From assembly GCA_964586425.1 (NCBI GenBank), contig CAZPHI010000039.1:1-17883 (forward strand): a stretch of 17,883 nucleotides of DNA. The letters are read 5' to 3'. A program made the translations under genes and the position numbers. The DNA is from CAZPHI01 sp964586425. GTDB lineage: Bacteria > Bacillota > Clostridia > Lachnospirales > Lachnospiraceae. Below are positions 8,201-14,885 of the stretch, piece by piece. The notes beneath the pieces are model-generated. The model searched no databases, was not told the origin of the DNA, and worked only from the letters and a program-made list of their open reading frames with translations. Numbering within the stretch: position 1 is the stretch's first letter; each line of letters begins with the position of its first letter.

Positions 8201-9427
8201 TTTACACCTGAGATGCGTGAAAAATATACTATTCTATGCCCTCAGATGTCACCAATTCATTTTGACTTGCTTGGTCCTGCACTTTCCTCTTGTGGATATA
8301 ACTTTGTTGTACTTGACAATGATAATAAATCATCTGTAGATGTTGGATTAAAATATGTTAATAATGATGCCTGCTATCCTTCTTTAATGGTTGTAGGTCA
8401 GATTATGAGTGCAGTTCTTTCAGGTCAATACGATATGACAAAAACAGCCATTATCATTACTCAAACTGGTGGTGGATGCCGAGCTTCAAACTATATAGGA
8501 TTTATACGTCGTGCTCTTGAAAAAGCTGGATATAATGATGTTCCTGTTATTTCACTCAGCACTCAGGGCATAGAAACGAATTCAGGATTCAGCTATAATC
8601 TTACAATGTTAAAGAAAGCAATGCAGGCTATTATATATGGAGATGTATTCATGAATGTTGTTTATCGTACACGTCCATATGAAGCTACTCCAGGTTCGGT
8701 TAATGAACTTCATGCAAAATGGCGTGATATATGTATAAAGCAACTTACACAGAATAAAGTAACTATGCGTGAATTCAACAAGAACATTAAACAAATTGTT
8801 AAAGACTTTGATGAAATTCCTCTTCTCGATATCAAAAAGCCACGTGTTGGTATTGTAGGAGAAATTCTCGTTAAGTTCCTTCCATCAGCTAATAATTATC
8901 TTGTAGATCTGCTTGAAAGCGAAGGTGCCGAAGCAGTTATGCCTGATTTGATGGGATTCCTTTTATACTGTTGTGAGAATGCTAATTTCAAGACCAAATA
9001 TCTTGGAACATCCAAGAAATCCGCAAGAATGAATAATCTTGGAATTAAAGTTCTTGAATGGTTAAGAAAAGGTGCTAAAAAAGCACTTGCTGACAGTAAT
9101 AGATTCACTCCTCCATCTTCAATCAAAGAGACTGCTGCTCTTGCCAAAGATTTGGTATCTCTTGGTAATCAGACAGGTGAAGGATGGTTACTTACAGGTG
9201 AGATGATTGAATTAATTCATAATGGTGCAGGTAATATTGTATGTTGTCAGCCATTTGCCTGCCTTCCAAATCATATTGTTGGTAAGGGTGTAATAAAGGA
9301 GTTACGTGCAGCATTCCCTGATGCTAATATTATTGCTGTTGATTACGATCCAGGTGCCAGCGAAGTAAACCAGTTAAACCGTATTAAACTTATGCTTGCT
9401 ACAGCACAAAAAAATATCAATAAATAA
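5201..9427 (+). CDS. Giant acyl-CoA dehydratase activase/reductase-like protein (two BadF/HgdC ATPase domains plus dehydratase-like C-terminus)
   Basis: Related activases (HgdC, BadFG/BcrAD) use ATP hydrolysis to push one low-potential electron onto a 2-hydroxyacyl-CoA dehydratase or benzoyl-CoA reductase. This 1408-residue protein carries two ASKHA ATPase domains. Domain 1 (about 5-260) has GIDIGSTTVK (8-17), ELGGEDAK, C125 and C164. Domain 2 (about 318-580) has GIDAGSTTTK (322-331), DIGGQDMK, C444 and C483. Each cysteine pair is 39 residues apart, as in HgdC, where such cysteines hold a [4Fe-4S] cluster between subunits. C605-x2-C608-x3-C612...C631 could bind another metal site. A DUF2229-like segment (about 668-880) and a COG3581-like part (about 1008-1120; CPQMSPIH, NNDACYP, TQTGGGCRASNY) follow, ending in GASEVNQLNR. 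The family occurs widely in Clostridia; its substrate is unknown. No partner dehydratase is nearby. It is monocistronic, between its own promoter and a strong terminator. Confidence 0.9.
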   Translation: MSTTYKLGIDIGSTTVKIAVLDNNNNILFSDYERHFANIQETLSNLLVKAENTLGTFDVYPVITGSGGLTLAKHLGVPFTQEVVAVSTALSDYAPQTDVAIELGGEDAKIIYFTNGIDQRMNGICAGGTGSFIDQMASLLQTDASGLNEYAKNYQAIYPIAARCGVFAKSDIQPLINEGATKEDLSASIFQAVVNQTISGLACGKPIRGNVAFLGGPLHFLSELKEAFIRTLNLTDEQIIAPDHSHLFAAVGSAMTYKEEVCIPVNDIIKRLQSKIKMDFEVERMEPLFADELAYEAFTTRHNSHSVAKADLASYKGNCYLGIDAGSTTTKVALVDEDGNLLYSFYSSNNGSPLATTIRSIKDIYTKLPKDAVIVRSCSTGYGEALIKAALMLDEGEVETVSHYYAAAFFDPSVDCIIDIGGQDMKCIKIKNNTVDSVQLNEACSSGCGSFIETFAKSLNYKIEDFAQAALFAKHPIDLGTRCTVFMNSKVKQAQKEGAEVSDISAGLAYSVIKNALYKVIKIADPKDLGHHIVVQGGTFYNDAVLRSFEKITGVDAVRPDIAGIMGAFGAALIARERYDGISETSMLTIDKINALTYETKMTRCRGCTNNCHLTINKFSGGRQFITGNRCEKGLGKEKNKEQIPNLFDYKLHRLFDYEPLTLDKAPRGQVGIPRVLNMYENYPFWYTFFTELGYSVVLSPVSSRKIYELGIESIPSESECYPAKLAHGHVTWLIKQNCNFIFYPCVPYEHKEIEHTNNHYNCPIVTSYAENIKNNVEELKDNNIDFRNPFLTFESEALLSKRLVEEFSKEIPEKDIKNAVKAAWLELMQSKEDIHKKGEETIQYLKDNNKHGIVLAGRPYHIDPEINHGIPELINSYGIAVFTEDSISHLGTVERPLIVMDQWMYHSRLYAAASYVKTQDNLDLIQLNSFGCGLDAVTTDAVSDILTKSGKIYTVLKIDEVNNLGAARIRVRSLIAALRVRDQKHYERKVVSSAYERTEFTPEMREKYTILCPQMSPIHFDLLGPALSSCGYNFVVLDNDNKSSVDVGLKYVNNDACYPSLMVVGQIMSAVLSGQYDMTKTAIIITQTGGGCRASNYIGFIRRALEKAGYNDVPVISLSTQGIETNSGFSYNLTMLKKAMQAIIYGDVFMNVVYRTRPYEATPGSVNELHAKWRDICIKQLTQNKVTMREFNKNIKQIVKDFDEIPLLDIKKPRVGIVGEILVKFLPSANNYLVDLLESEGAEAVMPDLMGFLLYCCENANFKTKYLGTSKKSARMNNLGIKVLEWLRKGAKKALADSNRFTPPSSIKETAALAKDLVSLGNQTGEGWLLTGEMIELIHNGAGNIVCCQPFACLPNHIVGKGVIKELRAAFPDANIIAVDYDPGASEVNQLNRIKLMLATAQKNINK

Positions 9428-9432
9428 ACAAT

Positions 9433-9481
9433 AAAAAAGAAGTGCATTATGATTTGATTATCATAACAGCACTTCTTTTTT
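9433..9481. terminator. Bidirectional rho-independent terminator
   Basis: AAAAAAGAAGTGC (9433-9445) pairs with GCACTTCTTTTTT (9469-9481). An inner TATGAT/ATCATA helix extends the stem past a small internal loop. It closes both the activase gene (+) and the convergent chemoreceptor operon (-). Confidence 0.92.
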
Positions 9482-9494
9482 ATTATATTAATTT

Positions 9495-10937
9495 TTATTT
9501 TTCAAATACTAAAATCTTTTCTTCATCTAATCTCTTACTAATTTTAATTATATTATTGAAGTCATTAATTAAATCAGATGATAAATCTCTAGCTCTTTGA
9601 AGCTGCTCAGTAGCAAGATTATCATTATCACTTTTGACGGCATCAATAACTACATTACCTATACTATGAAATTCATGGTGCTTTGAAGCAAGATTATTCC
9701 ATATAGCAAGGATCTCTTTATTCTGTGGTTTAACAGAATAATAAAAATGTCCAAATCCGCACTTATGATCATCCGTCTGAATCGGTTTTATATCTTTAGT
9801 ATTAACAATAGTCTCTAACAAATTAAGCCAATTCATATGTGCTTTTATTGCATCATTAATTGCACTAATAAATACTGAATTATCCATCATATAAAAGCTA
9901 TCATTAGACATATCACCAATAATCTCTGTAATTTCATCTAATTCATGCTCTACAATAATAATTGGTTCTATAGTTTCTGACATGGATTTGCCTAACACAT
10001 CCAAATTCTGAGCATTCTTAACTAATTCTTCAACTTCCCCATTCAATGCCGCCATCTGACTTTCAACTTCATTCATAGAACTATTAATCTCTTCACTTGT
10101 AGATGCCACATGATTTATTGCCATAGTTGAATCTTTAATCATCTGTTCGTTACTCTGACTTATATCAAGTACCTCATCAATATGCGCATCTATTTGATTA
10201 AGTGAATCAACTGTATCAATTACACTGCTTACACTCTTATCAGAGGCATTACCAATATCCTTTAGGAAAGTATCCATCCTACCTGTAAGTGTTTTAGTTT
10301 CTTCTGCCAATGTTCTGATTTCTTCAGCAACAACTGCAAATCCTTTTCCAGCCTCACCTGCTCTTGCTGCTTCAATCGATGCATTAAGTGCAAGCAGATT
10401 AGTTTGTCCTGAGATATTGTTAATTGAACCGATAACTTCCTGCATACTGGCAATAATACTTACCAGCTCATCCATATCATCTTTCATTAATCCTGAATTA
10501 GTCTTTGCAACATCTGATAATTTCTTTATTTCTTCCATTCCATTAGCTGTATTAATCGTGCCCTCAAGCATAACCTGAGAATTGTCTGATATCTGATTAA
10601 TTGATTCTGTCAATGAATCATATGCTGTTATAACATCACTTGTTACCTGCATAGTTCTAGCTGCTGTATCAGAGAGATTGCTCGAAGCCGTCAATGTATC
10701 TGAACTAATTTTCTTGATTTTATCTGCTTTATCCTTAAGTATCAAATCAAGGCTGCTTAAAGACATTACTGAATGAAGCGTCATCTGAATTACTTTTTCA
10801 AACTTTTTTCTTCCTGTGTTAATTCTATCAGCTACATCATACATCTTTATAGCGATAAAACCTTTTTTAGGCTTCTCAACACTATCAAAATAATTAATTG
10901 AATTCAAGGGATTAAGTATATCTTTTTTATTCATCAT
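9495..10937 (-). CDS. Soluble methyl-accepting chemotaxis protein with C-terminal CZB zinc-binding domain
   Basis: This 480-residue chemoreceptor has no signal peptide or membrane helix, so it should signal from the cytoplasm. A coiled signalling domain spans about residues 70-330, with the conserved hairpin tip at about 174-208 (ISGQTNLLALNASIEAARAG). Residues about 355-470 form a CZB (chemoreceptor zinc-binding) domain: H367, C393 in HKCGFGHFYY, H420 and H424. This matches the 3-His/1-Cys pattern and spacing of DgcZ (H-x29-C-x26-H-x3-H there). Such domains bind zinc, and some respond to zinc or hypochlorite. The ATG at 10935-10937 is preferred because GGAG (complement of 10945-10948) sits 7 bases upstream. 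An ATG 48 bases earlier lies inside ung and lacks a ribosome binding site. It is the last gene of a five-gene operon, 26 bases after ung. Confidence 0.93.
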   Translation of the reverse strand: MMNKKDILNPLNSINYFDSVEKPKKGFIAIKMYDVADRINTGRKKFEKVIQMTLHSVMSLSSLDLILKDKADKIKKISSDTLTASSNLSDTAARTMQVTSDVITAYDSLTESINQISDNSQVMLEGTINTANGMEEIKKLSDVAKTNSGLMKDDMDELVSIIASMQEVIGSINNISGQTNLLALNASIEAARAGEAGKGFAVVAEEIRTLAEETKTLTGRMDTFLKDIGNASDKSVSSVIDTVDSLNQIDAHIDEVLDISQSNEQMIKDSTMAINHVASTSEEINSSMNEVESQMAALNGEVEELVKNAQNLDVLGKSMSETIEPIIIVEHELDEITEIIGDMSNDSFYMMDNSVFISAINDAIKAHMNWLNLLETIVNTKDIKPIQTDDHKCGFGHFYYSVKPQNKEILAIWNNLASKHHEFHSIGNVVIDAVKSDNDNLATEQLQRARDLSSDLINDFNNIIKISKRLDEEKILVFEK

Positions 10938-10963
10938 AATAATTCTCCATTCTATGTATTTTG

Positions 10964-11638
10964 CTATATATTTTCTATCTGCCAATCAATTGGAGCTAGA
11001 TTATTATCTACCAAGAACTGATTTGTTTTACTGAACGGTTTACTACCAAAGAAACCTCTATATGCTGATAACGGACTAGGATGAGGTGCCTTTAATATCA
11101 AATGCTTTGGATTGTTGAGCATCTGTGCTTTTCTTTGTGCCGGTGCTCCCCATAGAATATATACAATTGGTCTATCCACTTTATTAAGCGCCATAATAGC
11201 TGCATCAGTAAACTCTTCCCATCCTATTCCTCTATGAGAATTAGGTTCATGAGCTCTAACTGTTAATACTGTATTCAACATAAGAACACCTTGCTTTGCC
11301 CATTTTTCCAAATAACCATTATTTGGAATATAACATCCCAAATCATCATGCAATTCCTTATATATATTAACTAATGATGGTGGAATATCAACATCCGGCT
11401 TAACCGAAAAGCATAATCCATGTGCTTGACCTTCATTATGATAAGGGTCCTGACCGAGTATAACTACTTTTACTTCACTTAATGGTGTAAAATGAAATGC
11501 ATTAAACAAATCATCCGCTTTAGGATAAATAATCCTTTTTTTATACTCATCATTTATTTTAGAATACAAATTCTTATAATACTCTTTATCAAATTCTGGT
11601 TTTAATACCTCAAGCCAGTCATTATTAATTGGTGGCAT
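10964..11638 (-). CDS. ung: Uracil-DNA glycosylase, family 1
   Basis: This enzyme removes uracil from DNA, starting base-excision repair of deaminated cytosine or misincorporated dUMP. At 224 residues it is of usual length. The water-activating loop GQDPYH (62-67) contains D64. The Leu-intercalation and catalytic-histidine motif HPSPLSAYRGFFG starts at H186. LNTVLTV (121-127) supplies the uracil-binding asparagine N122. AGGAGGA lies 7 bases before the ATG and overlaps the stop codon of hisF (complement of 11651-11653), so translation of the two genes is probably coupled. The chemoreceptor gene follows 26 bases downstream. Confidence 0.98.
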   Translation of the reverse strand: MPPINNDWLEVLKPEFDKEYYKNLYSKINDEYKKRIIYPKADDLFNAFHFTPLSEVKVVILGQDPYHNEGQAHGLCFSVKPDVDIPPSLVNIYKELHDDLGCYIPNNGYLEKWAKQGVLMLNTVLTVRAHEPNSHRGIGWEEFTDAAIMALNKVDRPIVYILWGAPAQRKAQMLNNPKHLILKAPHPSPLSAYRGFFGSKPFSKTNQFLVDNNLAPIDWQIENI

Positions 11639-11650
11639 TATATATTCCTC

Positions 11651-12412
11651 CTATAATCTTATAGGTAATCCTCTTGATGCAAGGTATTTCTTCAGTTCTG
11701 AGATTTCAAGCTCTTTATAATGAAATAAAGAAGCTGCCAATGCTGCATCTGCTTTACCAACAGTTAATGCATCATAAAAATGCTCCATTGTACCAGCCCC
11801 ACCTGAAGCAATAACAGGAATTGATACATTATCTGCTACAAGAGCCGTAAGTTCATTATCATATCCGGCCTTAGTACCATCACAATCCATACTTGTAAGA
11901 AGTATCTCACCAGCACCTAATTCACAAGCTTTCATAGCCCACTCGATTGCATCCATATGCATATCAATTCGTCCGCCATTCTTGAATATATTCCAACCGC
12001 TTCCATCACTTCTTCTTTTTGCATCAATAGCTACGACCACACACTGACTTCCGAATTTGTCTGCAGCTTCACTAATTAATGTAGGATTTGTTATTGCAGC
12101 AGAATTAATTGCTATTTTATCTGCACCTTCACGAAGTAGTAACTTAAAATCATCAACAGACCTTATACCACCTCCTACTGTAAATGGTATGAATACCTTT
12201 TCAGCTACTTTTCTAACCAAATCAACTGTAGTATTCCTTCCATCGCTAGAGGCTGTTATATCTAGAAATACGACCTCATCAGCTCCGGCTTTATCATACA
12301 TAGACGCAACTTCTACTGGATCACCAGCATCACGAAGATTAACAAAATTAGTACCTTTGACAACTCGTCCATTATTACAATCCAAACAAGGAATTATTCT
12401 TTTTGTATGCAT
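11651..12412 (-). CDS. hisF: Imidazole glycerol phosphate synthase, cyclase subunit
   Basis: HisF is the (beta/alpha)8 cyclase that joins ammonia from HisH to PRFAR, giving imidazole glycerol phosphate for histidine synthesis and AICAR for purine synthesis. At 253 residues it is full length. The two catalytic aspartates are visible: D11 in IPCLDCNNGRVVKG and D130 in VVVAIDAKR. Phosphate-binding loops are seen at TVGGGIRS (78-85) and the late SGGAG. GGAGGT (complement of 12418-12423) lies 5 bases before the ATG. hisH ends 16 bases upstream, so the two subunits are made from one message. Confidence 0.98.
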   Translation of the reverse strand: MHTKRIIPCLDCNNGRVVKGTNFVNLRDAGDPVEVASMYDKAGADEVVFLDITASSDGRNTTVDLVRKVAEKVFIPFTVGGGIRSVDDFKLLLREGADKIAINSAAITNPTLISEAADKFGSQCVVVAIDAKRRSDGSGWNIFKNGGRIDMHMDAIEWAMKACELGAGEILLTSMDCDGTKAGYDNELTALVADNVSIPVIASGGAGTMEHFYDALTVGKADAALAASLFHYKELEISELKKYLASRGLPIRL

Positions 12413-12428
12413 TACATACCTCCAATTA

Positions 12429-13034
12429 TTATAATGAAATAAAATTCTTTAAAATCTTAAGTCCGATATCTCCACTTTTTTCTGGATGAAACTGGCAGGC
12501 AAAAATATTACCTGTTTCCACAGCCGCATGAATATGTGCCGAATAATCTGTTGTAGCAGCAACAATCGACAAATCCTGTGCCTTCAAATAATACGAATGC
12601 ACAAAGTAAACATATGACTCTTCTTTTATCCCATTAAATAACTTTGATTCTTTAGTAAAATTAAGAGAATTCCAACCTATATGAGGAATTTTAAGACCTG
12701 GTTTATCAGGAATCTTAGCAATCTCACCTTTTAGAATTGCAAGTCCTTCTACACCTGGACTTTCCTCACTTTTTTCAAACATCAGCTGTAATCCAAGACA
12801 TATTCCAAGTAATGGAATATTGCGCTTAACCACTTCTTTAATTACATCAACAAGCATATATTTGTGTAATTTTTCCATTGCATCACCAAAAGCGCCTACT
12901 CCTGGAAGTATTACTTTATCAGCAGCAAGAATCTCATCTGGATTTCTAGTAATGACTGCATCCTGACCTAATGCCTGTAATGCTTTGTATACACTTTTGA
13001 GATTTCCTGCATCATAATCTATTATTGCTATCAT
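12429..13034 (-). CDS. hisH: Imidazole glycerol phosphate synthase, glutamine amidotransferase subunit
   Basis: HisH hydrolyses glutamine and channels ammonia to HisF. The 201-residue class I amidotransferase has the oxyanion segment PGVGAFG (45-51), nucleophile C79 in GICLGLQLMF, and H183 and E185 in FHPEKSG. I chose the ATG at 13032-13034: GGAGAT lies just upstream and the protein then begins MIAIIDYDAGN, as HisH usually does. A further ATG at 13044-13046 overlaps that ribosome binding site and has none of its own. The gene is 18 bases after the preceding membrane-protein gene. No hisA, hisB, hisD, hisG, hisI or hisE is within the window, so the histidine pathway is split over several loci. 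Confidence 0.97.
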   Translation of the reverse strand: MIAIIDYDAGNLKSVYKALQALGQDAVITRNPDEILAADKVILPGVGAFGDAMEKLHKYMLVDVIKEVVKRNIPLLGICLGLQLMFEKSEESPGVEGLAILKGEIAKIPDKPGLKIPHIGWNSLNFTKESKLFNGIKEESYVYFVHSYYLKAQDLSIVAATTDYSAHIHAAVETGNIFACQFHPEKSGDIGLKILKNFISL

Positions 13035-13052
13035 TGTTATCTCCATTCACTG

Positions 13053-14732
13053 TTATTTATATGTTTCTATTGTCATATGATATTGTACAAAATCTTCTTT
13101 CATAACATTACAATATTCATTAGCCTTTGCCTCATCAATTCCATATGAATTAAGAAGATTATCAAGAATCTTAGAATAAATATCATCAAACTGAGCTACA
13201 ACACCTTGTCCTTCTGCAATATCTCTGTATGTATTATATCTATCCACGCCTTTAATAAGAGAATCTAATGCTTCTGCTTTCATATTAAGCTTTGTATACC
13301 TATCATACGAATTAATCTGCTTATCGAGATACATTAAGACTCTTACTTGTTTGTATAAGTCCTCATCCGCAGCCTTAATATTGGTACCGTTCAAGCTATC
13401 ATATGCCTCTTCATAATTACCATTCTGATAGTATGTCTTTGATAATTGAATGTTTGACATATAATGCATATAGTCATTCATAACTGTAATTAAAATAACT
13501 GTACCTGATACAAATAATACAAGCTTAATAATCGTTTTTGGCTTAATCTTGAGAATATCACCTGGTTTTGAAGGTTGCTTTTCCTTCTTAGGTTTTTTCT
13601 CCTTCTTTTCTTTTGGTGGTTTCTTTTCCTTCTTAGGCTTTTCTTCTTTCTTAGCTTTTGAAGCTTCCTTCTTCTCTTTTGCCTCAGCCTTTTTAGCTTC
13701 TCTAGCAGCCTTCTTTTCATTATACTCTGCTTCTTCAGCCTCTTCCTCAGCTTTTCCTTCTATTGCATGTTTTTCTATTTTACTATTGAAAAATGCTTTT
13801 ATTTTGGCTATTAACCCTTTTGGTTTATCATCAGATGTCTTTAATTCTACATCAGTATCCTCTTCTTCAATATCATCTTTTGCTCCACCATACATCTCAT
13901 TAAGAAGTCTTTCATTCTCGTCTTTTGGTGGTTCTTTAGATTCATTAATAACTTCTTCTTCAATATCTTCAAAAAATATATTCTTTAAGATTTGCAGGAA
14001 ACCTTTTTTCTTCTTTTTTTCAACCTGCTTTAGTTCTTTTTGTGTTTCATCTTTAATATTATCCACAGCATCAGTTTCTATATCCTTAGATGCAGCTGTA
14101 TTAGATGTGTCTACATTAGATATATCTGCACTAGATACATCTATATTAGATGCGTCTGTATTAGATACGTCTGTATCAGAATCTTTTTCATCAACTGAAT
14201 TAGTCTTATCAACAGTTACTTCATCAATCCCATCAGTATTGAATAAATCCTCGATTGACATACCATCACTATTAACATCTTCAATAATATTATCTAAATC
14301 CATACTTGCAAGTCTTTCAATTTCACTAGGTGTTAAATCGCTTTCTGGCTCGTTCTCATCTATATTATTAGCATCAAAATCAGGATTATCAGATTCAAAA
14401 TATTCTTTATATTCATCTTTTACTTCATCTGTGGCTACTTGTATATCATCATTATCCTGCTTTGCTGACAAAGCAGCTTCCTGAATCTGCTTCTCAACAT
14501 TATCAACAGCATTTGTTGATTCAGGTATTAAATCATCAATACTTTTTACAGAATCTGGCTCTTCATAGTCAATTACTTCATCAATTGGCTCTTCAACTGA
14601 TTTTTTGACAGCGTTAGCCACCTGTTGTTTTATTAATCTTTCTTCTTTTTCTTCTTCAGTCTCCTCTGGCTCTTTTTTACTCATCTGATTAAGCAAATTG
14701 TCCAGATAATCCTCTTCATTAAAGTCACCCAA
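13053..14732 (-). CDS. Unknown single-pass membrane protein: acidic N-terminus, Lys-rich stretch, short C-terminal helical domain
   Basis: I do not recognise this 559-residue protein. Residues 1-300 are acidic and low in complexity, including six 5-residue repeats (about 187-215, consensus N-T-D-V-S). Residues about 235-255 and 305-320 are short basic/aromatic patches (KKKKKGFLQILKNIFF; GLIAKIKAFFNSK) that look alike and may be membrane-binding. Residues 325-390 are Lys/Glu-rich with KEKKPKK runs. One membrane helix lies at about 401-418. The last 140 residues look helical and TPR-like (YYQNGNYEEAYDSL at 434-447). With no signal peptide, the long N-terminus is probably cytosolic and the C-terminal domain outside. 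The start is TTG, preceded by GGAGGT (complement of 14741-14746) at 8 bases. It is the first gene of the hisH-hisF-ung-chemoreceptor operon. Confidence 0.8.
   Translation of the reverse strand: MGDFNEEDYLDNLLNQMSKKEPEETEEEKEERLIKQQVANAVKKSVEEPIDEVIDYEEPDSVKSIDDLIPESTNAVDNVEKQIQEAALSAKQDNDDIQVATDEVKDEYKEYFESDNPDFDANNIDENEPESDLTPSEIERLASMDLDNIIEDVNSDGMSIEDLFNTDGIDEVTVDKTNSVDEKDSDTDVSNTDASNIDVSSADISNVDTSNTAASKDIETDAVDNIKDETQKELKQVEKKKKKGFLQILKNIFFEDIEEEVINESKEPPKDENERLLNEMYGGAKDDIEEEDTDVELKTSDDKPKGLIAKIKAFFNSKIEKHAIEGKAEEEAEEAEYNEKKAAREAKKAEAKEKKEASKAKKEEKPKKEKKPPKEKKEKKPKKEKQPSKPGDILKIKPKTIIKLVLFVSGTVILITVMNDYMHYMSNIQLSKTYYQNGNYEEAYDSLNGTNIKAADEDLYKQVRVLMYLDKQINSYDRYTKLNMKAEALDSLIKGVDRYNTYRDIAEGQGVVAQFDDIYSKILDNLLNSYGIDEAKANEYCNVMKEDFVQYHMTIETYK
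14086..14175. repeat. Six-unit 15-bp tandem repeat (in-frame minisatellite)
   Basis: Six uninterrupted 15-bp units follow the plus-strand consensus YTAGATRYRTCTRYA; the left-most is the most divergent. Because the period is a multiple of three, the array encodes a pentapeptide repeat (N/S-x-D-x-S) on the minus strand within the unknown membrane protein. Gain or loss of units would keep the frame. Confidence 0.9.
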
Positions 14733-14764
14733 TCAACGGCACCTCCAAAGTTATACATATCACT

Positions 14765-14793
14765 ATATTACCATATATTAATGTTTATAACAA
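14765..14793 (-). promoter_or_regulatory. Putative sigma-A promoter of the his/ung/chemoreceptor operon
   Basis: On the minus strand TTGTTA (complement of 14788-14793), a 17-base spacer and TAATAT (complement of 14765-14770) stand about 30 bases before the TTG start of the first operon gene. No other promoter of similar quality is visible in this AT-rich gap. Confidence 0.5.
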
Positions 14794-14828
14794 CAAAATA
14801 CACTTATTATTTTATCTATTTTATGTTT

Positions 14829-14854
14829 TAATTAGTCTAAGAATAGACTATAAT
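14829..14854 (+). promoter_or_regulatory. -10 box with overlapping inverted repeat (possible operator)
   Basis: A perfect TATAAT (14849-14854) is overlapped by the right arm of an inverted repeat, TAGTCTA-AGAA-TAGACTA (14833-14850). The -35 region at the proper distance is weak. A regulator bound to the repeat would cover the promoter of the exporter-like gene. The 11-mer TAATTAGTCTA (14829-14839) also occurs, inverted, at the deacetylase promoter (1379-1389). Confidence 0.45.
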
Positions 14855-14885
14855 AGAATTGATTATTAATCAGGAGACAATACTT

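Noticed and set aside
10938..10985. 16-residue N-terminal extension of the chemoreceptor
   Set aside because: It overlaps the 3' end of ung and lacks a ribosome binding site, whereas GGAG stands before the inner ATG.
13549..14484. Long open frame of 311 codons on the plus strand, opposite the unknown membrane protein
   Set aside because: It is Ser/Phe-rich, the mirror of the Asp/Glu/Lys-rich codons of the real gene. It has no convincing ribosome binding site and would contain the 15-bp repeat antisense.
9495..14732. Idea that the mixed operon is a mobile or defence island
   Set aside because: No integrase, transposase, toxin, nuclease system, att-like repeat or shift in base composition is visible; hisH, hisF and ung are ordinary housekeeping genes.
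14859..14885. TTG start giving nine extra residues to the exporter-like protein
   Set aside because: The extension would be translated from the -10 region and contains the CAGGAGA ribosome binding site of the ATG at 14886.
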